Shown in pieces: positions 41,222-50,345 of a stretch of 64,000 bases of DNA. Numbering within the stretch: position 1 is the first letter of the stretch; every line of letters starts with the position of its first letter. The position numbers and the translations under genes are program-made. Below the pieces are notes generated by a model, which had not been told where the DNA came from, did not search any database, and worked only from the letters and a program-made list of their open reading frames with translations. The stretch comes from Tyzzerella sp. (GTDB lineage Bacteria; Bacillota; Clostridia; Lachnospirales; Anaerotignaceae), in the NCBI GenBank assembly GCA_019415525.1, contig DXZA01000057.1, forward strand, positions 62,001-126,000, read 5' to 3'.

Positions 41222-42547
41222 ATGAAATATATTTATCATAAAGTTGTAAAACCTTTGATAGTAATGTTAGCTACCTGTTCTTTATTATTTACAGGGTGTA
41301 GTTCAGAAGTAGAAAATAATAAAACAGTTGGAAGAAGTGTTAAAACACAAAAAATAAATGAAGAAGGAGTTCTTAACACTCTTAGTTTAAGTGGTAATGT
41401 TACACCTATTGAAACTGTAAAACTTTCATTTAAACTTGCTGGTGTTATTAATGAAGTTATACCAGAAGAAGGTAGTGTTGTAAAAAGTGGTGAACTTATA
41501 GCAAATCTTAAAACAGATGATTATAATTTACAAAAAAAAGCAGCAGAAGCTGATAAATATTCAGCACAAGCAGGTGTTTCAGCAGCAGAAAGTCAATATG
41601 AAGCTGCAATGGCTGAATATGAATCAGCAAAATATCAAGTTGAAACAGAAATACCTTCTAAAGTTACACAGGCAAAGGCACAACTTGATTTAACACAAGC
41701 TACATATGATAGAGTTAAAACTCTTTATGAAAACGGAATATCAACAAAAAGTCAATTTGATGAAATTTCAGCAAAACTCACAGCAGATACAGAAACATAT
41801 CAACAAGCACTTGATGCAAAGGGTATAGCTGAATCAAAACTTGAAGCATCATTAAAAAAAGTAGAGGCATATGGTGCACAGGTTTCTGCTTCAAGTGCAG
41901 TTGTAGAAAAAGCTCAAGCGGCAGTAGATAAATCAGTAAATGATTTATCAGATACAGCTATATATTCACCTATGAATGGAGTTATACTTAAAAAACTTTA
42001 TTCATCAGGTGAAACAGTTGCAGCAGGATATCCTGTTGTTGCAATAGGTAATATAAATAGTGTATATGTTGAAGTAGGTGTTTCTGATAAATATATAAAC
42101 TCAATAAAACAAGGACAAAGTGCTAATATATATGTGTATGGAACAGATAAAGAATACACAGGAACAGTTGAGGAGATAGGTTCTCTTGCTGATAGTACAA
42201 CAAGAACATTTAATGTAAAAATACGTGTAGATAATCCAAATGGAGAAATAAGACCAGGTATGGTTGCAAAAGCAAATCTTAATATATCAGGAGAAAGTGT
42301 ATGCCTTGTACCTGTAAGTAGTGTTATACAGCTTTCTTCAGGTTCTGTAATATTTACATATGATGAAAGTACAAATACTGTTACAAAGAAACCAGTTGTA
42401 ACAGGTGATATTATAGGGGATAACATACAAATTATAGAAGGTATAACAACAGGAGATACTATTGTTACAGAAGGTCAGTTCCTTCTTAAAGATGGTGATA
42501 CAGTTATTGTTCAGACAGAAAATACTGAAACAGAGGTGACTGAATAA
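41222..42547 (+). CDS. RND efflux periplasmic-adaptor-type subunit (HlyD/MFP family)
   Basis: A 441-residue lipoprotein. A signal peptide ends at LLFTGC. Then come a barrel/lipoyl region (LSGNVTPIETVKLSFKLAGVI), a long alpha-helical hairpin rich in Ala, Gln and Glu (about 95-230), and the beta-barrel domain with SPMNGVILKKLYSSGETV. The start is ATG 41222 after AGGAGG. In a Gram-positive there is no outer membrane, so the adaptor presumably sits on the outer face of the membrane. Its stop overlaps the permease start by one base. Confidence 0.9.
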   Translation: MKYIYHKVVKPLIVMLATCSLLFTGCSSEVENNKTVGRSVKTQKINEEGVLNTLSLSGNVTPIETVKLSFKLAGVINEVIPEEGSVVKSGELIANLKTDDYNLQKKAAEADKYSAQAGVSAAESQYEAAMAEYESAKYQVETEIPSKVTQAKAQLDLTQATYDRVKTLYENGISTKSQFDEISAKLTADTETYQQALDAKGIAESKLEASLKKVEAYGAQVSASSAVVEKAQAAVDKSVNDLSDTAIYSPMNGVILKKLYSSGETVAAGYPVVAIGNINSVYVEVGVSDKYINSIKQGQSANIYVYGTDKEYTGTVEEIGSLADSTTRTFNVKIRVDNPNGEIRPGMVAKANLNISGESVCLVPVSSVIQLSSGSVIFTYDESTNTVTKKPVVTGDIIGDNIQIIEGITTGDTIVTEGQFLLKDGDTVIVQTENTETEVTE

Positions 42548-45500
42548 TGATTAAATGGAGTGTTACACATAAAAGAATTATGGCACTTCTTTGTGCACTT
42601 GTAATGGGAATAGGTATATTTTCATACTATACTTCTGAAAGACAAGAAAATCCAAGTATAGAAAGTCCTATATGTGCAGTTACTTGTATATATGGAGGGG
42701 CAAGTCCAGAAGATGTTGAAAAACAAATTTTAAAACCTTTGGAAGATGAAATAAAAACTGTTTCTAATATAAAAACTCTTGAAAGCTATGCTATGAATTC
42801 TGTTGGTATAGTAAAGATTACATTAGAAGATATGAGTGATGCTGACATAGAGAAAAAATGGACAGAAGTTAAAGATAAAGTTGATAAGGCAAAAACATCA
42901 TTACCTGACTCAGCCAATGAGCCAGAGGTAGAAACAGATTTTACAAGTTCTTATGGTCTTATAGTTGGTCTTTCATCTAATGAATACAGCTATGAAGATA
43001 TTAAATCAGCAGCAGATAGTTTAAAGTCATCTCTTGAAAAAGTTGAAGGTGTAAAAGAAGTTGCTATTGAAGGAGATTTAGTAAAACAAGTTGAAATAGA
43101 CCTTGATATGACAAAACTCCAAAGCTATGGAATTTCACCATCAACAGCAGCAACTGTGTTAAAAGCAAGAAATGTTAATATACCAGGAGGAAATCTTGAG
43201 CTTGAGAAAATTCAAATACCTGTACAGATAACAGGGGAATATAATGATATTTCAGAAATAGAAAATACAATAATATCTGTTTCAAAGGAAACAGGAACTC
43301 CTATATACTTAAAAGATTTAGCAGATGTTAAACTTACATATGAAGACAAAGAAGAAACAGCCTTTGTAAATGGTGAAAGAGGTATGTTTGTATGTATTAA
43401 GTATATGGACGGACTTAATATTCTTAATATAGAAAAGAAGCTTCAAAAAGAAATAGAAAATTTTAGGGCAAATGGTCTTTATACAGATATGAATATGACA
43501 GAACTTTATAATCAAGCACAGTTTGTAAATGAGTCAATAGACCTTTTTAATAGTAATCTTATTTCAGCAGTAATACTTGTTCTTTTAGTTGTATTTATAT
43601 CAATGGGTATGAGAAGTGCTTTAATAGTTGCATTCCCTATACCAATTGTAATATGTGTTGTATTTGCATATATGAAAGTTTCAGGAATACCTATACATCA
43701 GGTATCAATAGCAGCTCTTATTATATGTTTAAGTCTTCTTGTAGCAAATGGTATAGTTTCAAATGATAACATGAATGTATACCTTGATAGAGGCGAAGAT
43801 ATAATGACTGCATCAACAAAAGGTATAAAAGAAGTAAATATACCTATACTTACATCAACTCTTACAACAGTAGCATCATTTTTACCTTTGGCTATGATGC
43901 AAGGTTCGGCAGGTAAATTTGTAAACTCATTGCCTATACTTGTTACAGTGGCTCTTGTTGCCTCATATGTTACAAGTATAACAGTTGTTCCTGCTATGGG
44001 CTATATATTCCTTGACCCTAAAAAAATAAAGAAAAATGAAAAACTTAAAGCTAAAAAAGAAAAAATTAAAAAAATATTTAAAGTGGAGAAAACAGGCAGT
44101 AAATTTAGAAATGCTTATGCAAAATTGTTAAGTATAAGCCTTAAGCACCCTAAAAAAGTTCTTGCTATATTCCTTGCACTTTTAATAGCAACTTCAACTA
44201 TAATACCAACTATGTTTATACAGCTTTTCCCACCTGTTGAAAGAGAACAGTATGTTATAAATGTTACTTTACAAGATGGTGCAACTGTTGAAAAAACAGA
44301 AGATACTTGTTTAAAAATATCTGAGGTTTTAAAAAATGAAAAATCAATAGATAACTTTTCATATAAAGTTGGAAATGGTTATACAAAATATTATGTTACA
44401 TTTACCCCAAATGACCTTGCTACTAATAAAGCACAGTTTCTTATAAATGGTACAAGAAGTGAAGCTGAAAATGTTGAAAGAAGTATTATAGAAAATGTAG
44501 CAGGTATATCAACACAGATAAAATATCTTGAAATAAACCTTCCTACTGAATATCCTGTACAGGTTAGAATTACAGGTACAAATATAGATGAACTTAGAAG
44601 AATTGCAGAGGAAGTAAAAGAAATAGGTACAACTGTTGAAGGTACAAATAATATTGAAGATAATTTTGGATATAACAGTTATAAACTTGATGTTAATATA
44701 AATGAAGAAAAAGCAAGTATGGTAGGACTTTCTGCATATGATATAGCATCAACTGTGCGTATGGCAGTAAATGGTGTTGAAATTTCACAACTTAAACAAA
44801 AAGATATAAACAAAGACTCACTTCCAATAGTTGCAAAAGTATCATCAGACCAGAAAACATCAGCAGATATGCTTGATACACTTTTCCTTACATCACAAGT
44901 AACAGGTGAAAATATACCTTTAAGTCAAGTTGCAGAAATAGATACTGAATCTTCTCTTAATAAAATTATAAGAAGAGATGGAGAAAGAACAATAACAGTA
45001 GGTGCTTTTGTTAAAGATGGATATAATACAAGAAATGTTATGAGTGCATATCAAGAAGCTTTAAAAGACTATAAACTTCCAGAAGGTTATACAATGGAAT
45101 TTGGTGGAGAAAATGAAACAAGTCATGATGCATTTTCATCAATGCAAATACCAGCTGTAATAGCAGTAGTACTCATATATTTAATATTAGTATTCCAGTT
45201 TGGAGATTTAAGAGAGCCTCTTATAATTATGGCAACAATACCACTTTCATTTATAGGTATTATAATAGGTCTTAAAGTTATGGGATATCCTATTGGATTT
45301 ATGGCACTTTTAGGAGCTATAAGTCTTATGGGTGTAGTTGTAAATAATGGTATAGTTCTTCTTGATTATATGAAACTTGTACTTAAAGAAGAAAAAGATG
45401 TTATAAAAGGAATTACATTTGCATGTGAAACAAGACTTCGTCCAATAATGGTTGGTATGATTACAACAGTAATATCTCTTATACCACTTATGATTTCAGG

Positions 45501-45642
45501 TGGAGCATTATGGGCACCTATGGCAACAGCAGTTGTATTTGGTATGCTTTTATCATCTGTACTTACAATGACAGCCATACCTTGTGCTTTTATAATATTA
45601 CATAACAGAAGACTTAAAAAAGGAAAATTTAGATTTTCATAA
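42547..45642 (+). CDS. RND family efflux permease (AcrB/MMPL-like)
   Basis: A 1031-residue proton-driven exporter with twelve membrane helices arranged as 1+5 and 1+5, and two large extracytoplasmic loops. Recognisable pieces are GASPEDVEKQILKPLEDEIKT near the start, the duplicated SIPL/GVVVNNGIVLLDYMKL region in the second half, and GGALWAPMATAVVFGMLLSS. An Asn-rich ANGIVSNDNMNVYLDRG segment stands where the first-half AcrB proton-relay Asp residues would be, so coupling residues differ. It is coupled to the adaptor gene (TAATG). The substrate is unknown. Confidence 0.92.
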   Translation: MIKWSVTHKRIMALLCALVMGIGIFSYYTSERQENPSIESPICAVTCIYGGASPEDVEKQILKPLEDEIKTVSNIKTLESYAMNSVGIVKITLEDMSDADIEKKWTEVKDKVDKAKTSLPDSANEPEVETDFTSSYGLIVGLSSNEYSYEDIKSAADSLKSSLEKVEGVKEVAIEGDLVKQVEIDLDMTKLQSYGISPSTAATVLKARNVNIPGGNLELEKIQIPVQITGEYNDISEIENTIISVSKETGTPIYLKDLADVKLTYEDKEETAFVNGERGMFVCIKYMDGLNILNIEKKLQKEIENFRANGLYTDMNMTELYNQAQFVNESIDLFNSNLISAVILVLLVVFISMGMRSALIVAFPIPIVICVVFAYMKVSGIPIHQVSIAALIICLSLLVANGIVSNDNMNVYLDRGEDIMTASTKGIKEVNIPILTSTLTTVASFLPLAMMQGSAGKFVNSLPILVTVALVASYVTSITVVPAMGYIFLDPKKIKKNEKLKAKKEKIKKIFKVEKTGSKFRNAYAKLLSISLKHPKKVLAIFLALLIATSTIIPTMFIQLFPPVEREQYVINVTLQDGATVEKTEDTCLKISEVLKNEKSIDNFSYKVGNGYTKYYVTFTPNDLATNKAQFLINGTRSEAENVERSIIENVAGISTQIKYLEINLPTEYPVQVRITGTNIDELRRIAEEVKEIGTTVEGTNNIEDNFGYNSYKLDVNINEEKASMVGLSAYDIASTVRMAVNGVEISQLKQKDINKDSLPIVAKVSSDQKTSADMLDTLFLTSQVTGENIPLSQVAEIDTESSLNKIIRRDGERTITVGAFVKDGYNTRNVMSAYQEALKDYKLPEGYTMEFGGENETSHDAFSSMQIPAVIAVVLIYLILVFQFGDLREPLIIMATIPLSFIGIIIGLKVMGYPIGFMALLGAISLMGVVVNNGIVLLDYMKLVLKEEKDVIKGITFACETRLRPIMVGMITTVISLIPLMISGGALWAPMATAVVFGMLLSSVLTMTAIPCAFIILHNRRLKKGKFRFS

Positions 45643-45646
45643 AATA

Positions 45647-45681
45647 AAAAACTCAGGATTTTTAAAATCCTGAGTTTTTTA
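45647..45681. terminator. Bidirectional terminator
   Basis: A 15-bp stem AAAACTCAGGATTTT / AAAATCCTGAGTTTT, between the RND operon and the convergent YoaK gene. Confidence 0.92.
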
Positions 45682-46359
45682 TTATTCTTCCTCTTTAAGA
45701 ATTATAAATACAAATATAAGAGAAATACAACATATCCATATAGCAGAATGTGAAATTAATTTAACTGTAATTGTGCCAATAGCAGCACCAAGTATAAACA
45801 TAATTATTATTGAAAGATACAGTATTCCTTCAAATAATGCATTTTTATCCTTTTCAAATATAAATATGGAAAGCTTATCTATTGATGAACGAAGATTTCC
45901 TGTACACATTGTTGTTGCATATCCAAGACCTGCAAGTTTTCTAAATGAAGCAACTTGTAATGCACATACAAAAGATATAGACACATTTATAAAAGAGTTT
46001 GGAATATTATTATCAAAAAAACCGATTATAAAAAGTATTATTATTTCAAATATAATTACTATTTGACGCCAATGAAGAAGTTTTTTTATTGAGAAATTTC
46101 TTTTTATAACATCTGTAAGAAAAATTCCAATAGCAAAGGCTACTATAGGTATAAGATAATAAATAGCTTTTGATATATTTCCATCTGCAATATTTATGCC
46201 TAAAAGTACTATATTACCTGTTTGAGCATTTGCAAATACGCCACCTCTAAGTATATATGTATATGCATCAAGAAAACCACCTGTAAAAGCAAGAAGTATA
46301 CCTGTAAAAAACATTTCTGATGGTGTAATTTTTATTGTGTTGTTTATTTTTATTGTCAT
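45682..46359 (-). CDS. YoaK family (DUF1275) membrane protein
   Basis: A 225-residue protein with six hydrophobic helices. The N-terminal signature AFTGGFLDAYTYILRGGVFANAQTGNIVLL is diagnostic of the DUF1275/YoaK family. The central SFRKLAGLGYATTMCTGNLR also fits. The molecular function of the family is unknown. The ATG follows CGGAGG by 8 nt. Confidence 0.9.
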   Translation of the reverse strand: MTIKINNTIKITPSEMFFTGILLAFTGGFLDAYTYILRGGVFANAQTGNIVLLGINIADGNISKAIYYLIPIVAFAIGIFLTDVIKRNFSIKKLLHWRQIVIIFEIIILFIIGFFDNNIPNSFINVSISFVCALQVASFRKLAGLGYATTMCTGNLRSSIDKLSIFIFEKDKNALFEGILYLSIIIMFILGAAIGTITVKLISHSAIWICCISLIFVFIILKEEE

Positions 46360-46475
46360 ATTAAAAACCTCCGAAAATAAGTCTACTACTATAAAGAATA
46401 TATTACAATGGTTAATATAAAAATATATTTATTATTATATAAAAACTATAAGTAAAAGTTAAGTTTGTTAAAAAA

Positions 46476-46571
46476 GTTTAGCGATATGAAATTTTTTGTT
46501 TTATACTATTGATTTTTAGTCGAATTATAGTATAATTATAAAGGTTTAGTCAGATTAATAGAAAAGTTTAG
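46476..46571 (+). promoter_or_regulatory. Promoter of the XRE-pot operon with repeated TTTAG motifs
   Basis: TTGATT (46509-46514), a 16-nt spacer and TATAAT (46531-46536). The motif TTTAG occurs four times (46477, 46516, 46545, 46567). The middle two extend to TTTAGTCGAATTA and TTTAGTCAGATTA. The second copy lies in the promoter spacer and the third at the start site, as expected for autoregulation. Confidence 0.6.
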
Positions 46572-46590
46572 TATTTATAAAGGAGGAAAT

Positions 46591-47124
46591 ATGGACATAG
46601 GTCATAAAATAAAACAATTAAGAGTTAGACAAGGACTGACTCTTGAAGAGCTTGCTTCTCGAAGTGAGCTTACAAAAGGCTTCCTTTCACAGCTTGAAAG
46701 AGACCTTACTTCTCCATCTATTTCAACCTTAAATGATATTTTGGAAGCTCTTGGAAGTTCTCTTTCAGAATTTTTTATGGAAGAAAAAGAGGAGCAAGTA
46801 GTATTTCAAAAAAATGATTTTTTTGTAGATGAGAAAGAGGACTATACCATAAATTGGATTGTTCCAAATACACAAAAAAATTCCATGGAACCAATACTTA
46901 TTGAAATTCCAAAGGGAGGACGCTCATTTGAAGTTTCTCCCCATAGTGGAGAAGAATTTGGATATGTTCTTGAGGGAAATATAGTGCTTGTGTGTGGTGA
47001 TAAAAAATATACCGTACATAAAGGCGAAACTTTTTATATGAATGGTAAAAATTTTCATTATATTGAAAATAATAAAAAAACATTAGCAAAAATTTTATGG
47101 GTGTCAACACCGCCATTATTTTAG
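46591..47124 (+). CDS. XRE-type regulator with cupin domain
   Basis: A 177-residue regulator. Residues 5-60 form a Cro/C1-type helix-turn-helix (LRVRQGLTLEELASRSELTKGFLSQLERD). Residues of about 105-175 form a cupin barrel (HSGEEFGYVLEGNIVLVCGD, KGETFYMNGKNFHY) that would bind a small ligand. The same architecture is found in PuuR-like regulators of polyamine genes. potABCD follows 9 nt later, so it most likely senses polyamine or a precursor (inference). The ATG follows AAAGGAGG. Confidence 0.92.
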   Translation: MDIGHKIKQLRVRQGLTLEELASRSELTKGFLSQLERDLTSPSISTLNDILEALGSSLSEFFMEEKEEQVVFQKNDFFVDEKEDYTINWIVPNTQKNSMEPILIEIPKGGRSFEVSPHSGEEFGYVLEGNIVLVCGDKKYTVHKGETFYMNGKNFHYIENNKKTLAKILWVSTPPLF

Positions 47125-47133
47125 GAGGTAAAA

Positions 47134-48708
47134 ATGCGTAAACTTATTCAGTTTAAAAATATTGTCAAAGAATTTGACGGACAGCTTGTACTTAAAGGTG
47201 TAAATCTTGATATTTATGAAAATGAATTTGTTACACTTCTTGGCCCTAGTGGTTGTGGAAAAACAACACTTTTAAGAATTCTTGGAGGATTTTTAAATCC
47301 GACAGAGGGAAGTGTTCTTTTTGATAATGAAGAAATAATAAATGTACCACCTTATAAAAGGGAGATAAATACAGTATTCCAAAAATATGCTCTTTTCCCA
47401 CATCTTAATGTATATGATAATATTGCTTTTGGTTTAAAAATTAAAAAAGAACCTAAAGATATTATTGAAAAAAAAGTAATGCGTATGCTTAAGCTTGTTG
47501 GTCTTGAAGAATATAGCAAAAGAAGTGTTACAGAAATGAGTGGTGGTCAGCAGCAGCGAGTTGCTATAGCACGTGCTCTTGTAAATGAGCCTATGGTTCT
47601 TCTTCTTGACGAGCCTCTTGGAGCATTAGACCTTAAACTTCGTAAAGAAATGCAGCATGAACTTAAAAAAATACAGCAAGAAGTTGGTATTACATTTATA
47701 TATGTAACTCATGACCAAGAAGAAGCACTTACAATGTCAGATAAAATTGTTGTAATGAATGCAGGAGAGATACAGCAAATAGGTACTCCAACAGATATAT
47801 ATAATGAGCCTGTAAATGAGTTTGTTGCAAACTTTATTGGTGAAAGTAACATTATTGATGGTGTTATGATTAAAGACTATGAAGTTATGTTTGAAGATAA
47901 GAAATTTGAATGTGTAGACTTCGGCTTTGATGAAAATGAAAAAGTTGACATTGTTATACGTCCAGAAGACCTTGATATAGTTGAAAAAAATAAAGGAAAA
48001 CTTAAAGGTTTTGTTAAATCAGTTCTTTTTAAAGGTGTACACTATGAAACAATAGTTGAAACAAAATCAGGTACAAGTATAACAGTAAAAATGATTGTTG
48101 AAGATAAAGAACCTGTATTTAATGAATCAGCTAATGAAAAAATGAGTGCTAATGACTTCTATCTTGATATTGAAGACGTAAAAGAACTTACAGAAGCAGA
48201 TATTATAGCAAGAGCTGATGCTCAGGCTTGGAACCCTGAAACTGATGAATGGAATTCAATTACACATATAGAATATGATATTAAAGAAGAAAATGGTAAA
48301 TATCCTGTTACATTTAAAACATCTTCCGGAACAAGTATTACTGTAAATATGATTGTAGAAGATGAAAATAGAGTTATAAATAAAGAATATCAAGAAGAAA
48401 TATATGCTGTTAATTTCTTTAAAAGCTCTGATGAAATAAAAGAAAGTATTGCTCTTGAAACAGAACTTAAAACTTGGGCAAATGCTTCTTGTTGGAGTAT
48501 GGAAGATGGAAATTCTGTTGAAATAACAGATGTTGTATATGATTTTGACCCTGAAAATATAACACCAGGTATATATGATGTTACTTTCAAAACAGAAGGT
48601 TATGAATATAAAGTTGATACAACAGATGAGTATCATGAAGGTGAGGAAGTAGGATTATGGTTTAATCCTGAAGATATACACATTATGTCTAAAAAGGGGA
48701 GTTATTAA
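47134..48708 (+). CDS. potA: Spermidine/putrescine ABC transporter ATPase PotA with a TOBE insertion
   Basis: Cytosolic ATPase of the polyamine importer. Walker A GPSGCGKT is at 38-45, the Q-loop Gln is 83, the signature MSGGQ at 135-139, Walker B LLLDEP near 157-161 and His193. At 524 residues it is about 150-170 longer than usual PotA. The extra part, about residues 311-487, interrupts the C-terminal TOBE domain. It separates VLFKGVHYETIVETK from TEGYEYKVDTTDEYHEGEEV, which are contiguous in ordinary PotA. The insert is two tandem copies of about 85 residues, each with GTSITV(K/N)MIVED at one end and a VTFKT strand at the other. Base and codon use do not differ from the surroundings. Shine-Dalgarno TAGGAGG. 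Confidence 0.94.
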   Translation: MRKLIQFKNIVKEFDGQLVLKGVNLDIYENEFVTLLGPSGCGKTTLLRILGGFLNPTEGSVLFDNEEIINVPPYKREINTVFQKYALFPHLNVYDNIAFGLKIKKEPKDIIEKKVMRMLKLVGLEEYSKRSVTEMSGGQQQRVAIARALVNEPMVLLLDEPLGALDLKLRKEMQHELKKIQQEVGITFIYVTHDQEEALTMSDKIVVMNAGEIQQIGTPTDIYNEPVNEFVANFIGESNIIDGVMIKDYEVMFEDKKFECVDFGFDENEKVDIVIRPEDLDIVEKNKGKLKGFVKSVLFKGVHYETIVETKSGTSITVKMIVEDKEPVFNESANEKMSANDFYLDIEDVKELTEADIIARADAQAWNPETDEWNSITHIEYDIKEENGKYPVTFKTSSGTSITVNMIVEDENRVINKEYQEEIYAVNFFKSSDEIKESIALETELKTWANASCWSMEDGNSVEITDVVYDFDPENITPGIYDVTFKTEGYEYKVDTTDEYHEGEEVGLWFNPEDIHIMSKKGSY

Positions 48709-48710
48709 TT

Positions 48711-49550
48711 ATGAGACAATTTAGAAGTATGGCTTACCCTTATATAATATGGATTGCTGCAATGATTGTTGTACCTATGATTATGATATTTATGTATGCG
48801 TTTACTGTAAAAGGAAATGATGTTACAACATTCAGATTTACAATAGAAAATTTTGGTAAGTTTTTTAGTGATGCCATATTTATAGAGGTATTGAAAAGGT
48901 CGTTATTTATTGCAATTATTACAACTATTATATGTGTATTGTTAGGCTATCCAGCAGCATATATAATTGCACAGACAGAAGGTAAAACTAAAATGTTTCT
49001 TATACTTCTTATTACTTTACCTATGTGGATAAATATGCTTGTTCGTACATATGCTTGGATGGGTATTTTGCAAGATGATGGTATATTAAATTCTATATTA
49101 TCCATATTTGGAATAGAGGCTAAACTTTTACATACAAGTTTTGCTGTTATTCTTGGAATGGTATATAACTTTATACCATTTATGATATTACAAATACATA
49201 CATCTCTTTCAAAAATGGATAAAAGTCTTATAGAAGCTGCAAGTGACCTTGGAGCTAATAAATTACAGTGCTTTTTAAGAGTAACATTACCTTTATCTCT
49301 TCCAGGTGTAATAAGTGGTATTACACTTGTATTCCTTCCTGCTGTATCAAGTTTCTTTATACCTAAGCTTTTAGGTGGTGGACAGTTTGTACTTATAGGA
49401 AACGTTATAGAATCACAGTTCTTAACAGCTGGTAACTGGAATTTCGGAAGTGCTATATCTCTTATAATGGCAGTTATAATTATGATTTCTATGTATATTA
49501 CAAAGAAAGTTGATAAAGGAGAAAGTGGAGAAAGGGGGATTTTTAATTGA
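48711..49550 (+). CDS. potB: Spermidine/putrescine ABC transporter permease PotB
   Basis: Membrane subunit of 279 residues with six helices. The EAA loop that contacts PotA is visible as EAASDLGANKLQCFLRVTLPLSLPG near residue 180. It follows potA after 2 nt and overlaps potC by four bases (TTGA). PotB and PotC are told apart by order and by the longer N-terminal segment here. Confidence 0.94.
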   Translation: MRQFRSMAYPYIIWIAAMIVVPMIMIFMYAFTVKGNDVTTFRFTIENFGKFFSDAIFIEVLKRSLFIAIITTIICVLLGYPAAYIIAQTEGKTKMFLILLITLPMWINMLVRTYAWMGILQDDGILNSILSIFGIEAKLLHTSFAVILGMVYNFIPFMILQIHTSLSKMDKSLIEAASDLGANKLQCFLRVTLPLSLPGVISGITLVFLPAVSSFFIPKLLGGGQFVLIGNVIESQFLTAGNWNFGSAISLIMAVIIMISMYITKKVDKGESGERGIFN

Positions 49551-50344
49551 ATAAGAAAACAGGAATTTTTTCCAAAATATATATATTCATTATAATGGCC
49601 TTTTTCTATATACCTATAATATATACTGTTATATTCTCATTTAATTCATCTAAATCACTTACTCATTTTGAAGGATTTTCATTACAATGGTATGATAAGA
49701 TGTTTAATGATGCAACAATGATGCAAGCTGTGTTTTATACAATAATAATAGCAGTTCTTGCAACAGTAATATCAACAGTTGTGGGAACAATAACAGCAAT
49801 AGGTCTTTCAAAATCAAATAAAATTGTAAAAGCAGTTGTTGAGCAGATAAATTCACTTCCTATTATGAACCCTGAAATAGTAACAGCAATAGGTCTTTTA
49901 ATGCTTTTTAGTACACTTGCTGTGAAAAAAGGATTTATGACAATGCTTTTAGCACATATTATGTTTTGTATACCATATGTAATACTTAGTATTATGCCAA
50001 AGCTTCGTTCTCTTGACCCTAATCTTGCAGATGCAGCGTTAGACCTTGGAGCAACACCTTGGCAGGCACTTATAAAAGTTATTGTACCACAAATAATGCC
50101 TGGAATTATTTCCGGAGCTCTTATAGCATTTACAATGTCATTTGACGATTTTGTAATATCATACTTTGTAACAGGTAATGGTGTTAATAATATTTCTATA
50201 ATGGTATATACTATGTCAAAACGTATAAATCCATCAATAAATGCTATATCTACAATAATAATATTGATAATAACGTTAGTGCTTATACTTATAAATGTAG
50301 TACCTATTATTAAAGAAAAGAAATTTAAAAAGGGGAGAAACTAA
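49547..50344 (+). CDS. potC: Spermidine/putrescine ABC transporter permease PotC
   Basis: Second membrane subunit, 265 residues with six helices. The EAA-type loop is DAALDLGATPWQALIKVIVPQIMPG near residue 165, and FDDFVISYFVTG follows, as in PotC. The start is a TTG overlapping the potB stop. The lipoprotein gene potD begins two bases after its stop codon. Confidence 0.94.
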   Translation: MNKKTGIFSKIYIFIIMAFFYIPIIYTVIFSFNSSKSLTHFEGFSLQWYDKMFNDATMMQAVFYTIIIAVLATVISTVVGTITAIGLSKSNKIVKAVVEQINSLPIMNPEIVTAIGLLMLFSTLAVKKGFMTMLLAHIMFCIPYVILSIMPKLRSLDPNLADAALDLGATPWQALIKVIVPQIMPGIISGALIAFTMSFDDFVISYFVTGNGVNNISIMVYTMSKRINPSINAISTIIILIITLVLILINVVPIIKEKKFKKGRN

Positions 50345-50345
50345 A

